From assembly GCA_905210435.1 (NCBI GenBank), contig CAJLWO010000002.1:1-64000 (forward strand): 64,000 nucleotides of DNA. The letters are read 5' to 3'. Positions 35,895 through 48,343 of the stretch are shown piece by piece. Both the position numbers and the translations under genes were made by a program. The stretch is from an uncultured Bacteroidales bacterium. Lineage in GTDB: Bacteria; Bacteroidota; Bacteroidia; Bacteroidales; Muribaculaceae. Below the pieces are notes generated by a model, which was not told the DNA's origin, did not search any database, and saw nothing but the letters and a program-made list of their open reading frames with translations. Position 1 is the first letter of the stretch; every line of letters begins with the position of its first letter.

Positions 35895-36269
35895 ATGGCA
35901 GATTTGAAAGCTTTTGCAGAACAATTAGTTAACCTCTCAGTAAAGGAAGTAAACGAACTTGCTCAGATTCTCAAAGAAGAGTACGGTATCGAACCTGCAG
36001 CAGCTGCAGTAGCAGTAGCAGCCGGTCCCGCAGCAGGCGCACCCGCTGCTGAAGAGAAAACAGCTTTTGACGTAGTTCTTAAGAACGCCGGCGCAAGCAA
36101 ACTCGGTGTTGTTAAACTCGTTAAAGAACTCACCGGTCTTGGCTTGAAAGAAGCTAAAGAATTGGTAGACGGTGCTCCTTCTGTAGTTAAGGAAGGTATC
36201 TCTAAAGCAGACGCCGAAGGCCTCAAGAAACAACTTGAAGAGGCTGGTGCTGAAGTTGAACTGAAATAA
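35895..36269 (+). CDS. rplL: 50S ribosomal protein L7/L12
   Basis: A 124-residue acidic stalk protein. The N-terminal dimer domain is followed by an alanine-rich hinge (AAAAVAVAAGPAAGAPAAEEK) and the factor-binding C-terminal domain (KTAFDVVLKNAGASKLGVVKLVKELTGLGLKEAKELVDGAP, continued to the end). A hairpin follows before rpoB. Confidence 0.99.
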   Translation: MADLKAFAEQLVNLSVKEVNELAQILKEEYGIEPAAAAVAVAAGPAAGAPAAEEKTAFDVVLKNAGASKLGVVKLVKELTGLGLKEAKELVDGAPSVVKEGISKADAEGLKKQLEEAGAEVELK

Positions 36270-36292
36270 TATTGCCTGATATTCAGGCGATT

Positions 36293-36326
36293 AGGTTAAG
36301 AGTCATCGTAAGATGATTCTTAACCT
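36293..36326 (+). terminator. Attenuator hairpin between rplL and rpoB
   Basis: A 15-bp stem (36293-36307 with 36312-36326, loop GTAA, one G-T pair) followed by only TTATT. It probably lowers transcription into rpoBC rather than stopping it. Confidence 0.6.
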
Positions 36327-36377
36327 TATTGTGTTCATTATTAATTCAAGTTCACTAATCTACGCAATATTTATTAG

Positions 36378-40190
<3,813 letters not shown>

Positions 40191-40227
40191 TGCCCTGACA
40201 TACAGTAGCAATCACCATATCAGAGAC

Positions 40228-40265
40228 GCCGGGCAGAATATCCGAGATATTCTGCCGGGCTTTCC
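40228..40265 (+). terminator. Hairpin between rpoB and rpoC
   Basis: A 15-bp stem with one mismatch (40228-40242 with 40246-40260, loop CGA) followed by TTTCC. It lies within the operon, so partial termination or an mRNA processing/stability role is likely. Confidence 0.55.
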
Positions 40266-40296
40266 TCAGAAAATATAAACAGCTTTTTTACAGAAT

Positions 40297-43200
40297 ATGG
40301 CTTTTAAAAAAGATAATAAAACAAAAACCGGATTTTCCAAGATAACCATCGGCCTTGCTTCGCCCGAGGAGATACTTGAAAACTCGAGCGGCGAGGTGCT
40401 GAAGCCCGAAACCATCAACTACCGTACATACAAGCCTGAGCGTGACGGTCTTTTCTGCGAGCGCATCTTCGGTCCCGTAAAGGACTACGAGTGCCATTGC
40501 GGCAAGTACAAGCGCATACGCTACAAAGGCATCGTGTGCGACCGTTGCGGTGTGGAAGTGACTGAAAAGAAAGTGCGCCGCGAGCGCATGGGCCACATCA
40601 AGCTCGTGGTTCCCGTGGCTCATATCTGGTATTTCCGTTCGCTCCCCAATAAAATCGGTTACCTTCTCGGTCTTCCTTCCAAGAAACTCGACGCAGTCAT
40701 ATATTACGAGCGTTATGTCGTAGTACAGCCGGGCGTTGTGGAAGGCGTGGAGACTAACGACCTCCTTACCGAAGAGGAATATTTCGATATCATCGACAAG
40801 CTCCCCAAAGGCAACCAGCAGCTCGAGGACAACGACCCCGACAAGTTCGTCGCCAAGATGGGTGCCGAGGCCATTTTCATGCTCCTGCAGCGTCTCGACC
40901 TCGACAGCCTTTCATATAAACTGCGCGACCAGGCAGCCAAGGACGGCTCGCAGCAGCGCAAGACCGAGGCCCTCAAGCGCCTCCAGGTCGTGGAATCATT
41001 CCGTTCGTCGCGCGGTCGCAACAAGCCCGAATGGATGATACTCCAGGCTGTGCCTGTCATCCCGCCGGAGCTACGTCCCCTCGTGCCCCTCGACGGCGGA
41101 CGTTTTGCCACTTCCGACCTCAACGACCTCTACCGTCGTGTAATCATACGCAACAACCGTCTGAAACGCCTTATCGAAATCAAGGCTCCCGATGTCATCC
41201 TCCGCAATGAGAAGCGCATGCTTCAGGAAGCCGTCGACTCGCTGCTCGACAACTCGCGCAAGTCATCGGCCGTCAAGACCGAAGCCAACCGTCCTCTCAA
41301 ATCATTGAGCGACAGCCTCAAGGGTAAGCAGGGACGTTTCCGTCAGAACCTTCTCGGTAAGCGTGTCGACTACTCGGCCCGTTCGGTTATCGTCGTAGGT
41401 CCGGAACTTAAGATGCACGAGTGTGGTATACCCAAGAACATGGCCGCCGAGCTCTACAAACCCTTCATCATCCGCAAACTCATCGAGCGCGGCTCTGTCA
41501 AGACTGTAAAGAGCGCCAAGAAGATGGTCGACCAGAAGAAACCCGAAGTATGGGATATTCTGGAACACGTGATGAAAGGTCACCCCGTACTGCTCAACCG
41601 TGCCCCGACTCTTCACCGTCTCGGTATCCAGGCATTCCAGCCCAAGCTCATCGAAGGCAAGGCCATCCAGCTCCACCCGCTCGCATGTACGGCATTCAAC
41701 GCTGACTTCGACGGCGACCAGATGGCAGTCCACTTGCCTCTCGGCAACGAGGCTATCCTCGAAGCCCAGATGCTCATGCTCGGCGCACACAATATCCTCA
41801 ACCCCGCCAACGGCGCACCTATCACCGTGCCCTCGCAGGACATGGTGCTCGGTCTCTACTATATCACCAAGCTCCGCAAGGGCGACAAGGGCGAAGGCCT
41901 GAAGTTCTACGGTCCCGAAGAGGCTGAAATAGCATACAACGAAGGCCGCGTCACGCTCCACGCCCCCGTGTCGGTGATGGTCGACGACGTCGACGAGAAC
42001 GGCAACAAAATCAAGCATCTCGTCGAGAACACCTCCGTAGGCCGTGTGCTCGTCAACCAGTTCGTGCCCGAGGAAATCGGCTACGTCAATGAAATCCTCT
42101 CGAAAAAATCATTGCGCAACATCATTTCGAAGGTAATCAAGAAATGCGGTATCCCGCGTTCGGCACAGTTCCTCGACGACATCAAGAACCTCGGTTACAA
42201 GATGGCATTCAAGGGCGGCCTGTCGTTCAACCTCGGCGACGTCATCATCCCCGCCGAGAAGGAAGCTATCGTCAACGAAGGTTACGCGCAGGTGGAGGAA
42301 GTGATGAACAACTACTCTATGGGTTTCATCACCAACAACGAGCGCTACAACCAGATTATCGATATCTGGACGCACGTCAACTCGCGCCTTACCGACATCC
42401 TCATGAAGCAGATGACCGAGGCCAACCAGGGCTTCAACTCAGTCTTCATGATGCTTGACTCGGGTGCCCGTGGTTCGAAGGACCAGATTCGTCAGCTCGC
42501 CGGTATGCGTGGTCTTATGGCCAAGCCGCAGAAAGCAGGTGCAGAGGGAGGTCAGATTATCGAGAACCCGATTTTGGCAAACTTCAAGGAGGGTCTGTCA
42601 GTGCTCGAGTACTTCATCTCTACCCACGGTGCCCGTAAGGGTCTTGCCGATACCGCGTTGAAGACCGCCGACGCAGGTTACCTCACCCGTCGTCTCGTCG
42701 ACGTGGCCCACGACGTCATCATCCACGAAGAGGACTGCGGTACGCTCCGCGGCCTCGTATGCAAGGAAATCAAGAACAACGACGAGGTTGTCGCTTCGCT
42801 CGGCGAACGTATCCTCGGCCGTGTTTCTGTCCACGATATAGTCGACCCGCTGACAGGCGAAATCATCGTAGCCGCCGGCGAGGAAATCAACGACGCTGCT
42901 GCCGACCGCATCAACGCGTCGCCCATCGAGTCGGTGGAAATCCGCTCGGTGCTCACCTGCGAGTCGAAGAAAGGTGTCTGCGCCAAGTGCTACGGCCGCA
43001 ACCTTGCCAACAACCGTCTCGTGCAGATGGGCGAAGCCGTCGGTGTCATCGCCGCGCAGTCAATCGGTGAGCCCGGTACTCAGCTTACACTCCGTACATT
43101 CCACGTCGGTGGTGTGGCCTCCAACATCGCGGCCGTCTCCACCCTCACTTCGCGCTACAACGGTGTGCTCGAAATCGAGGAGCTCCGTACCGTGACTACC

Positions 43201-44592
43201 GACGAAGTCGGTGTCAACGGCGAGAAAGTCGACGTCGTCATCGGTCGTCTTGCCGAAATGCGCATCATCGATCCCAACACCCGCATGATGCTCACCTCGG
43301 CCAACATTCCCTACGGTTCGAAACTCTACTTCAAGGATGGCGCCGAAATCAAGAAAGGCGACGTAATCTGCGAATGGGACCCCTTCAACGCCGTCATCGT
43401 CAGCGAAGTTCCCGGTAAGCTCCAGTTCACCAACCTTGTTGAAAACGTAACATACCGTGTCGACCGCGACGAGCAGTCAGGTCTCCACGAAAAGATTATC
43501 ATCGAGTCGAAAGACCGTACGAAAGTGCCCGAAGTCAACATCGTCGACCGCGACGGCACTATCCTCAAGACCTACGCCCTCCCTGTGGGCGCGCACCTCA
43601 TGCTCGACGAAGGCGCCGATGTCAAGACCGGCGAAATCTTCGTCAAGATACCTCGCGCGGCAGGTGGTGCCGGCGATATCACCGGTGGTCTTCCCCGTGT
43701 CACCGAGCTCTTCGAGGCCCGCAACCCGTCTAACCCCGCCATCGTGTCGGAAATCGACGGTGAGGTCAAGTTCGGCAAGGTGAAACGCGGTAACCGCGAA
43801 ATCTCCGTTACCTCGAAAATCGGCGAGGAGAAGAAATACCTCGTGCCCCTGTCGAAGCAGATTCTCGTGCAGGAAAACGACTACGTGCGCGCCGGTACAC
43901 CACTCTCCGACGGTGCCATCACTCCGACCGACATCCTCAACATCATGGGTCCGACCGCAGTGCAGGAATACATCGTCAACGAGGTGCAGGACGTATACCG
44001 TATGCAGGGTGTGAAGATCAACGACAAGCACTTCGAGGTCATCGTACGCCAGATGATGCGCAAAGTCAACATCATCGATCCGGGCGACACATGCTTCCTC
44101 GAGCAGCAGATTGTCGACAAACGCGACTTCATGGAAGAGAACGACCGTATCTGGGGCAAGAAAGTCGTCACCGACGCCGGCGACAGCGAGACTCTCCAGC
44201 CCGGTCAGATTATCACCGCGCGCAAGCTCCGCGACGAGAACTCCGCTCTCAAGCGCCGCGACCTCCGCACCGTAACAGTGCGTGATGCCGTTCCCGCTAC
44301 TTCCGAGCAGATACTCCAGGGTATCACCCGCGCCGCTCTCCAGACCTCAAGCTTCATGTCGGCCGCATCCTTTCAGGAAACCACCAAGGTGCTCAACGAA
44401 GCCGCCATCAACGGCAAGACCGACACCCTCGAGGGCATGAAGGAGAACGTAATCTGCGGTCACCTGATTCCCGCCGGTACAGGTCTGCGCGAATACGAGC
44501 GCCTCGTGGTAGGCAGCAAAGACGACATCGAAGGTGTCTTCGCCACCGCGCAGGAAGTAGAGCACGACCTTCGCACGGAAGATGCCAAATAA
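40297..44592 (+). CDS. rpoC: DNA-directed RNA polymerase subunit beta'
   Basis: A 1431-residue catalytic subunit. The N-terminal zinc site is C66-x-C68 with C81-x-x-C84, the catalytic Mg-binding loop is NADFDGDQM with Asp470, Asp472 and Asp474, and the second zinc site is CESKKGVCAKCYG. The long Bacteroidetes-type C-terminal part follows. It ends the operon, followed by a strong terminator. Confidence 0.99.
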   Translation: MAFKKDNKTKTGFSKITIGLASPEEILENSSGEVLKPETINYRTYKPERDGLFCERIFGPVKDYECHCGKYKRIRYKGIVCDRCGVEVTEKKVRRERMGHIKLVVPVAHIWYFRSLPNKIGYLLGLPSKKLDAVIYYERYVVVQPGVVEGVETNDLLTEEEYFDIIDKLPKGNQQLEDNDPDKFVAKMGAEAIFMLLQRLDLDSLSYKLRDQAAKDGSQQRKTEALKRLQVVESFRSSRGRNKPEWMILQAVPVIPPELRPLVPLDGGRFATSDLNDLYRRVIIRNNRLKRLIEIKAPDVILRNEKRMLQEAVDSLLDNSRKSSAVKTEANRPLKSLSDSLKGKQGRFRQNLLGKRVDYSARSVIVVGPELKMHECGIPKNMAAELYKPFIIRKLIERGSVKTVKSAKKMVDQKKPEVWDILEHVMKGHPVLLNRAPTLHRLGIQAFQPKLIEGKAIQLHPLACTAFNADFDGDQMAVHLPLGNEAILEAQMLMLGAHNILNPANGAPITVPSQDMVLGLYYITKLRKGDKGEGLKFYGPEEAEIAYNEGRVTLHAPVSVMVDDVDENGNKIKHLVENTSVGRVLVNQFVPEEIGYVNEILSKKSLRNIISKVIKKCGIPRSAQFLDDIKNLGYKMAFKGGLSFNLGDVIIPAEKEAIVNEGYAQVEEVMNNYSMGFITNNERYNQIIDIWTHVNSRLTDILMKQMTEANQGFNSVFMMLDSGARGSKDQIRQLAGMRGLMAKPQKAGAEGGQIIENPILANFKEGLSVLEYFISTHGARKGLADTALKTADAGYLTRRLVDVAHDVIIHEEDCGTLRGLVCKEIKNNDEVVASLGERILGRVSVHDIVDPLTGEIIVAAGEEINDAAADRINASPIESVEIRSVLTCESKKGVCAKCYGRNLANNRLVQMGEAVGVIAAQSIGEPGTQLTLRTFHVGGVASNIAAVSTLTSRYNGVLEIEELRTVTTDEVGVNGEKVDVVIGRLAEMRIIDPNTRMMLTSANIPYGSKLYFKDGAEIKKGDVICEWDPFNAVIVSEVPGKLQFTNLVENVTYRVDRDEQSGLHEKIIIESKDRTKVPEVNIVDRDGTILKTYALPVGAHLMLDEGADVKTGEIFVKIPRAAGGAGDITGGLPRVTELFEARNPSNPAIVSEIDGEVKFGKVKRGNREISVTSKIGEEKKYLVPLSKQILVQENDYVRAGTPLSDGAITPTDILNIMGPTAVQEYIVNEVQDVYRMQGVKINDKHFEVIVRQMMRKVNIIDPGDTCFLEQQIVDKRDFMEENDRIWGKKVVTDAGDSETLQPGQIITARKLRDENSALKRRDLRTVTVRDAVPATSEQILQGITRAALQTSSFMSAASFQETTKVLNEAAINGKTDTLEGMKENVICGHLIPAGTGLREYERLVVGSKDDIEGVFATAQEVEHDLRTEDAK

Positions 44593-44639
44593 AACGCCAA
44601 TTGACGTAATCCGTTAATCATAACTTTGATATTTGAACT

Positions 44640-44680
44640 CAGTGGCACGACCTCCAAAGGCCGTGCCACTGATATTTTTT
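44640..44680 (+). terminator. Terminator of the rpoBC operon
   Basis: A 14-bp stem with one mismatch (44640-44653 with 44658-44671, loop CCAA) followed by a T-run (44675-44680). Confidence 0.9.
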
Positions 44681-44769
44681 CCATATATATTATTGAAAAT
44701 TTGAGAAAACGTTTTATTCAATTTTCAACGAAATTCCTCGCAGGAACGTTAAATATTTAGGAAATATAT

Positions 44770-44777
44770 TATCTTTG
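44770..44777 (+). promoter_or_regulatory. -7 box upstream of the mntA-hepT operon, next to a MITE
   Basis: TATCTTTG matches TAnnTTTG and ends 5 bp before the MITE, so transcription would start close to the left MITE end. A good -33 box is not evident. Confidence 0.45.
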
Positions 44778-44782
44778 CGCTA

Positions 44783-44964
44783 TAAGTAACTGTTCAAATT
44801 TATTTTGATATTGTTTGGGAAGTTTTTTTAGGCGTTTTCCAATGAGAAGAAATGTAGCGAGTTATAGGACTGATGTCGGGAAGTGGAAAGTGGCAAAAAA
44901 GACTTTGGCGGAATATTGAAATAATGAGAATGGTTAGTAGGAAATAATTTTAAGCAGTTACTTA
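44783..44964. mobile_element. MITE-like element, complete copy 3
   Basis: A 182-bp copy with the same terminal inverted repeats as copy 1 (TAAGTAACTGTTCAAA at the left, GCAGTTACTTA at the right) and a more diverged interior. It ends 11 bp before the mntA start codon. Confidence 0.85.
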
Positions 44965-44975
44965 AATATCAGTGT

Positions 44976-45281
44976 ATGAAGTTGATTGAAATGAATTTGC
45001 AGCGTATTTTTGACCTTTGTCGCATGCATAGGGTCAGGTCGCTTTCTGTTTTTGGTTCCATCCTTACAGATAGATTTACCGATAACAGCGATGTCGACTT
45101 GCTTGTTGACTTCGATACGACTGACCATGAGAAGTGGGATTACGTGGCTAACTATTTTGACTTTCAGACCGCTTTGGAAAATCTTTTTGGTCGCAAAGTC
45201 GATCTTGTAGTGGCCAAGGGCTTGAAAAATAAATATTTTATACGTAATCTAAACCGGACAAAACAGTTGATTTATGGCTGA
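44976..45281 (+). CDS. mntA: MntA antitoxin (MNT nucleotidyltransferase)
   Basis: A 101-residue minimal nucleotidyltransferase. Its active-site motif GSX10DXD is complete: Gly27-Ser28, then Asp39-Val40-Asp41. In characterised systems MntA transfers AMP from ATP to a tyrosine of the HEPN toxin, neutralising it. The gene overlaps hepT by 8 bp, as expected for an operon. The 12 bp before the start lie just outside the MITE. The next Met (44991) is an alternative start. Confidence 0.88.
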   Translation: MKLIEMNLQRIFDLCRMHRVRSLSVFGSILTDRFTDNSDVDLLVDFDTTDHEKWDYVANYFDFQTALENLFGRKVDLVVAKGLKNKYFIRNLNRTKQLIYG

Positions 45282-45633
45282 TGAATATATTTTGAAGCAT
45301 CTTCAGGATGTACTTGACGCTATAAATGAACTGGAGAGCTTTTTTGCTGATTTTCCCAAGCGGTTTGATCTTTTTGAAAAAGACGGACTGAGAATCTGTG
45401 CCGTTGAAAGAAAGACTGAGATAATGGGGGAAGCAATAAATCGCATATTGAAAAGAGAGCCGTCTTTTCAATTTCCTAATGCAAGAGATATAATAAACAC
45501 CCGTAACAGGATAATCCACGGTTATGACAGTGTGGAGACAGAATTCCTGTGGGGATTAGTGATACGTCATATCCCGCAATTGAAAGAGGATATAGAACGG
45601 TTGATGGCGGAGTACGAAAATTTTGATGACTGA
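45274..45633 (+). CDS. hepT: HepT toxin (HEPN/DUF86 ribonuclease)
   Basis: A 119-residue all-helical HEPN protein of the DUF86 group. The catalytic motif RX4HXY is complete: Arg77, His82 and Tyr84 in RNRIIHGYD. In known pairs this RNase cleaves RNA, and Tyr84 is the residue modified by MntA. No inactivating change is seen, so the toxin is probably functional. The pair is a type VII toxin-antitoxin system. Confidence 0.88.
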   Translation: MADEYILKHLQDVLDAINELESFFADFPKRFDLFEKDGLRICAVERKTEIMGEAINRILKREPSFQFPNARDIINTRNRIIHGYDSVETEFLWGLVIRHIPQLKEDIERLMAEYENFDD

Positions 45634-45653
45634 TAGCTTTCCAGCGTGTGTGA

Positions 45654-46661
45654 TCAGCTCAGCCGTTCCGGATGGCCCGATGGCGTGGTTTTGTCAGTGA
45701 CGTCCTGCAATTTGCGCCCCGCTGTATCCTGCACGTTGCGTGCGGGCTTCGGTTTCGGCATCTTGAGTTTGAATTCGTCGAATCCCTGACCGTATACGCC
45801 GTTTACGTTGGCCTGCGTTATGAATGCATCCTTGTCTATCGACTTGATGATGCGGTGTATTGTCACTGACTCAATCTTGCGGCACATCACAAGGAGCACC
45901 TTCACGTCCTGCTTGCTGTACCAGCCCATGCCGTTGAGCACCGTGCAGCCGCGGTGGGCGTCGTTGTTGATGGCAGTGGCAATCTCCTCCCAGTGGTGGG
46001 GCGAGAATATGATGAACTGTACCGCCTGGCGGTTGGTGTTGATGGTCTGGTCGGCCATGAGCGACACTACAAGGAGTACTACAAAGCCGTAGACCAGTCG
46101 CTCTATACCTTCGTCAAGACCGAATATGAGGAGCGACGACGATATGATGCAGAAATCGCAATACTGCATCGTGCGGCCTACCGATACATTGGTCTTCTTC
46201 GCCATGATGGCCGCCACAATATCCGTGCCGCCCGTCGAACCGTTGTGCACGAAAGCAAGCCCCAGGCCGATACCGCACATCATCGAGCCGATGATGATAC
46301 TCATAAACGTCTCTCCCTCAAGCAACGGCGTGGGAAACAGAGGCATCAGCACACCGATGGCAATCGACACCACCGTCACTCCGAATATCGTCCTGATGAC
46401 GAATGTCTTCCCGACAATACGGTACGCGATTGCGAGAAGCAGGATATTGAGCACATACATCGTGACGGCGACAGGAACGCCGAATCCGAATATCTTTTCC
46501 GTGGCGTAAAATACCACCTGGCCGGCACCTGCCATACCTCCCGTGATAACACCGAAAGGAGCTATGAACGCCGAAAATCCAAGACCGTAAAGCAATATGC
46601 CGAAGACAATGAAGAAATAGTCCTTGGCTCCTACCCATATTTTGTGATTGTTCAGTTTCAT
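45654..46661 (-). CDS. YitT family membrane protein
   Basis: A 335-residue inner-membrane protein with about five hydrophobic segments (DUF161, including GFSAFIAPFGVITGGMAGAGQVV and HNGSTGGTDIVAAIMAKKT) and a C-terminal cytoplasmic DUF2179 domain (QAVQFIIFSPHHWEEIATAI, VKVLLVMCRKIE). The transported substrate is unknown. A TACCTTTG box (complement of 46688-46695) lies 27 bp upstream of the start. Confidence 0.88.
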   Translation of the reverse strand: MKLNNHKIWVGAKDYFFIVFGILLYGLGFSAFIAPFGVITGGMAGAGQVVFYATEKIFGFGVPVAVTMYVLNILLLAIAYRIVGKTFVIRTIFGVTVVSIAIGVLMPLFPTPLLEGETFMSIIIGSMMCGIGLGLAFVHNGSTGGTDIVAAIMAKKTNVSVGRTMQYCDFCIISSSLLIFGLDEGIERLVYGFVVLLVVSLMADQTINTNRQAVQFIIFSPHHWEEIATAINNDAHRGCTVLNGMGWYSKQDVKVLLVMCRKIESVTIHRIIKSIDKDAFITQANVNGVYGQGFDEFKLKMPKPKPARNVQDTAGRKLQDVTDKTTPSGHPERLS

Positions 46662-46737
46662 CCGTTGCAGATTAATAAAGTCTATTACAAAGGTATAACA
46701 TTATTTTGCAATTTTATTCAATAATACACACTTTTTA

Positions 46738-47187
46738 TCAACGTTCCGCCGATTTTTTCAGCCGCGTCAGCAGCCACCCCGCAATCACTAAAACCGGTAT
46801 ATACCACATACTCATTCCGCTTTTCCCCTCCGTCTTGCTACTGCTGTCGGAGGTGGCGTGCAGGCTGCCGGATGTAGCGCTGTCGGCACTGTAATGTCCC
46901 GTCTGTTCCGTCACGGCGTTGTCCCGCCTTTCTCGCTCCAGCCGTTCTCCCCTTACAGTGACCGTCCTCCCTGACGTGTCGTCATGTATCACAATCTCCG
47001 GCCGTTCAACCACTATATTGTCAATCCGCTCCAGCATGGCGTCAACGCTGACATCCCTCTCCACACGCACCGCAGCCTTATCCCTTATCTCAACACTTGC
47101 CGCCTCCGCCGCCTGATGCTTCGCCCTGCATCCCGCAGCACCCCAAAGACATGTCCCGACACTCAATCCAATCAAAATCCATCTCAT
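46738..47187 (-). CDS. Candidate unimolecular spanin (lipoprotein with C-terminal membrane segment)
   Basis: A 149-residue protein with an N-terminal lipoprotein signal ending GAAGC (Cys20) and a hydrophobic C-terminal segment (about residues 124-141, MSMWYIPVLVIAGWLL) followed by the basic tail TRLKKSAER. The middle is hydrophilic and charged. A lipid anchor at one end and a membrane segment at the other is the layout of phage u-spanins such as T1 gp11, which fuse outer and inner membranes at lysis. It is the last gene of a cassette with a holin and an amidase. Identification rests on architecture and context, not on sequence similarity that I can cite. Confidence 0.55.
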   Translation of the reverse strand: MRWILIGLSVGTCLWGAAGCRAKHQAAEAASVEIRDKAAVRVERDVSVDAMLERIDNIVVERPEIVIHDDTSGRTVTVRGERLERERRDNAVTEQTGHYSADSATSGSLHATSDSSSKTEGKSGMSMWYIPVLVIAGWLLTRLKKSAER

Positions 47188-47245
47188 AACAAAACCTCCC
47201 GATTAAAAAAAATCCCTGACCCCCTCTCTATTCCGGCCATCTAAA

Positions 47246-47288
47246 GTCAGACCCGTCCGACATGTCCGACCGGTCTGACTCGTCCGAC
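47246..47288. repeat. Five-unit 9-bp array, GTCNGAC type (copy 2)
   Basis: GTCAGAC, GTCCGAC, GTCCGAC, GTCTGAC, GTCCGAC with 2-bp spacers CC, AT, CG, TC. It directly abuts the stop codon of the amidase gene (47289-47291). Confidence 0.9.
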
Positions 47289-47699
47289 TTATCCTTCTCC
47301 GAATTCCCTCCCCGCATCAAAGCACGGGCACTCCTTGTTCGCAAAATCGCGATGGCCGTACACCCTCGCCCCCGGATAACGCTCCTTAAGCCCCATGATC
47401 AGCTCCGTAAGCGCCACGCGCTGCTCATCGGTGCGCGTGTCAAGCGCCACCTTGCCGTCGCTCGACAGTCCGCCTACATAGCACACGCCTATCGACCGCG
47501 CGTTGTGCCCCATGCAGTGTGCGCCGGTTTCGCTTTCCTGTCGTCCCCGTTCAATCCTCCCGTCAAGTCCCACCACATAGTGGTAGCCTATGCATCTGAA
47601 CCCGCGTTCGCGGTGCCAGCGGTCAATTTCCGCAGCTTTCACCTCGCGCCCTCTCGGTGTGGCGCTGCAATGTACTATTATCTCGTCAATCTTTCTCAT
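47289..47699 (-). CDS. T7-type N-acetylmuramoyl-L-alanine amidase (endolysin)
   Basis: A 136-residue single-domain amidase (Amidase_2/PGRP) that cleaves the bond between muramic acid and the peptide. The expected residues are present: His10 and His116 with Cys124 as zinc ligands, Tyr in GYHYVV and Lys122 as catalytic residues, following the T7 lysozyme pattern. No signal peptide is present, so export needs the holin. It starts 6 bp after the holin gene ends. Confidence 0.88.
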   Translation of the reverse strand: MRKIDEIIVHCSATPRGREVKAAEIDRWHRERGFRCIGYHYVVGLDGRIERGRQESETGAHCMGHNARSIGVCYVGGLSSDGKVALDTRTDEQRVALTELIMGLKERYPGARVYGHRDFANKECPCFDAGREFGEG

Positions 47700-47705
47700 G
47701 GCCTG

Positions 47706-48119
47706 TTATTTTATAAGTTTACGTATCATATCCCTCAGTTCACCGATATTTTCGCCAAGTTCAAGCAGCTCCCTGACATCGTTGCGTATCGCCTCCTTGT
47801 CGTGCGTCGTCTCCATTACCGACTTAAGTTCGCAGAACACACAGTACGCTCCGTACACCATCGTCAGCACCGGCAGTCCCGCCACCGCCGAAGCGATAAC
47901 ATCAATGCACGACAGGCACATCATCGGCAGAAAATAATTCATAGCCTTCCGGCACGTGCGTTTATACCCGCGCGAATTTATAGCCTGCCCCGACTTGCGC
48001 GACTTCCTGACACCCGTCACCAGGTCGACGCCCATCGCCACCACAACGAGCGCATACGTAAGCACAATCCACATCCCGTGCTCAAAAAAATGTTCCATCA
48101 AAAATTCCTTCATGACCAC
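47706..48119 (-). CDS. Phage holin family protein
   Basis: A 137-residue membrane protein with two to three hydrophobic segments: WIVLTYALVVVAMGVDLVTGVRKSRKSG, containing the conserved D-L-x-T-G turn, and FLPMMCLSCIDVIASAVAGLPVLTMV. A soluble helical C-terminus follows. This is the phage holin 4 pattern, forming membrane pores for the endolysin. No capsid, tail or integrase gene lies nearby, so the cassette is either a prophage relic or recruited for another lysis-type release. Confidence 0.8.
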   Translation of the reverse strand: MVMKEFLMEHFFEHGMWIVLTYALVVVAMGVDLVTGVRKSRKSGQAINSRGYKRTCRKAMNYFLPMMCLSCIDVIASAVAGLPVLTMVYGAYCVFCELKSVMETTHDKEAIRNDVRELLELGENIGELRDMIRKLIK

Positions 48120-48164
48120 ATTCCGATTTTATTGGTTAATAATTCATACTGATTTTGTATACCG

Positions 48165-48172
48165 CAAAATTA
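48165..48172 (-). promoter_or_regulatory. Candidate -7 box of the lysis cassette
   Basis: TAATTTTG on the minus strand, 45 bp upstream of the holin start; the -33 box is not at the expected distance. Confidence 0.4.
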
Positions 48173-48285
48173 CACCCCTCAAAAAATCAAAATGCGCCAA
48201 ATTCATACACACCCCCACCGCTCAACACTCAAAAACTTCCCGCCGACCTTACTAATCCTACCGGGTGATGACGCGCAAGCGGAAT

Positions 48286-48322
48286 AAAAAAAGAGCTTCA
48301 GCGACCAAAGTCCTGAAGCTCT
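48286..48322 (-). terminator. Terminator of trpS
   Basis: A 10-bp stem (48292-48301 with 48313-48322) followed on the minus strand by a T-run (A-run 48286-48292). Confidence 0.8.
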
Positions 48323-48343
48323 CAAATCTCTCGTTATAACCTC

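Noticed and set aside
46738..48119. Complete prophage around the lysis cassette
   Set aside because: The neighbours are YitT, trpS and a lone YhcG nuclease; no integrase, capsid, tail or attachment repeats were seen.
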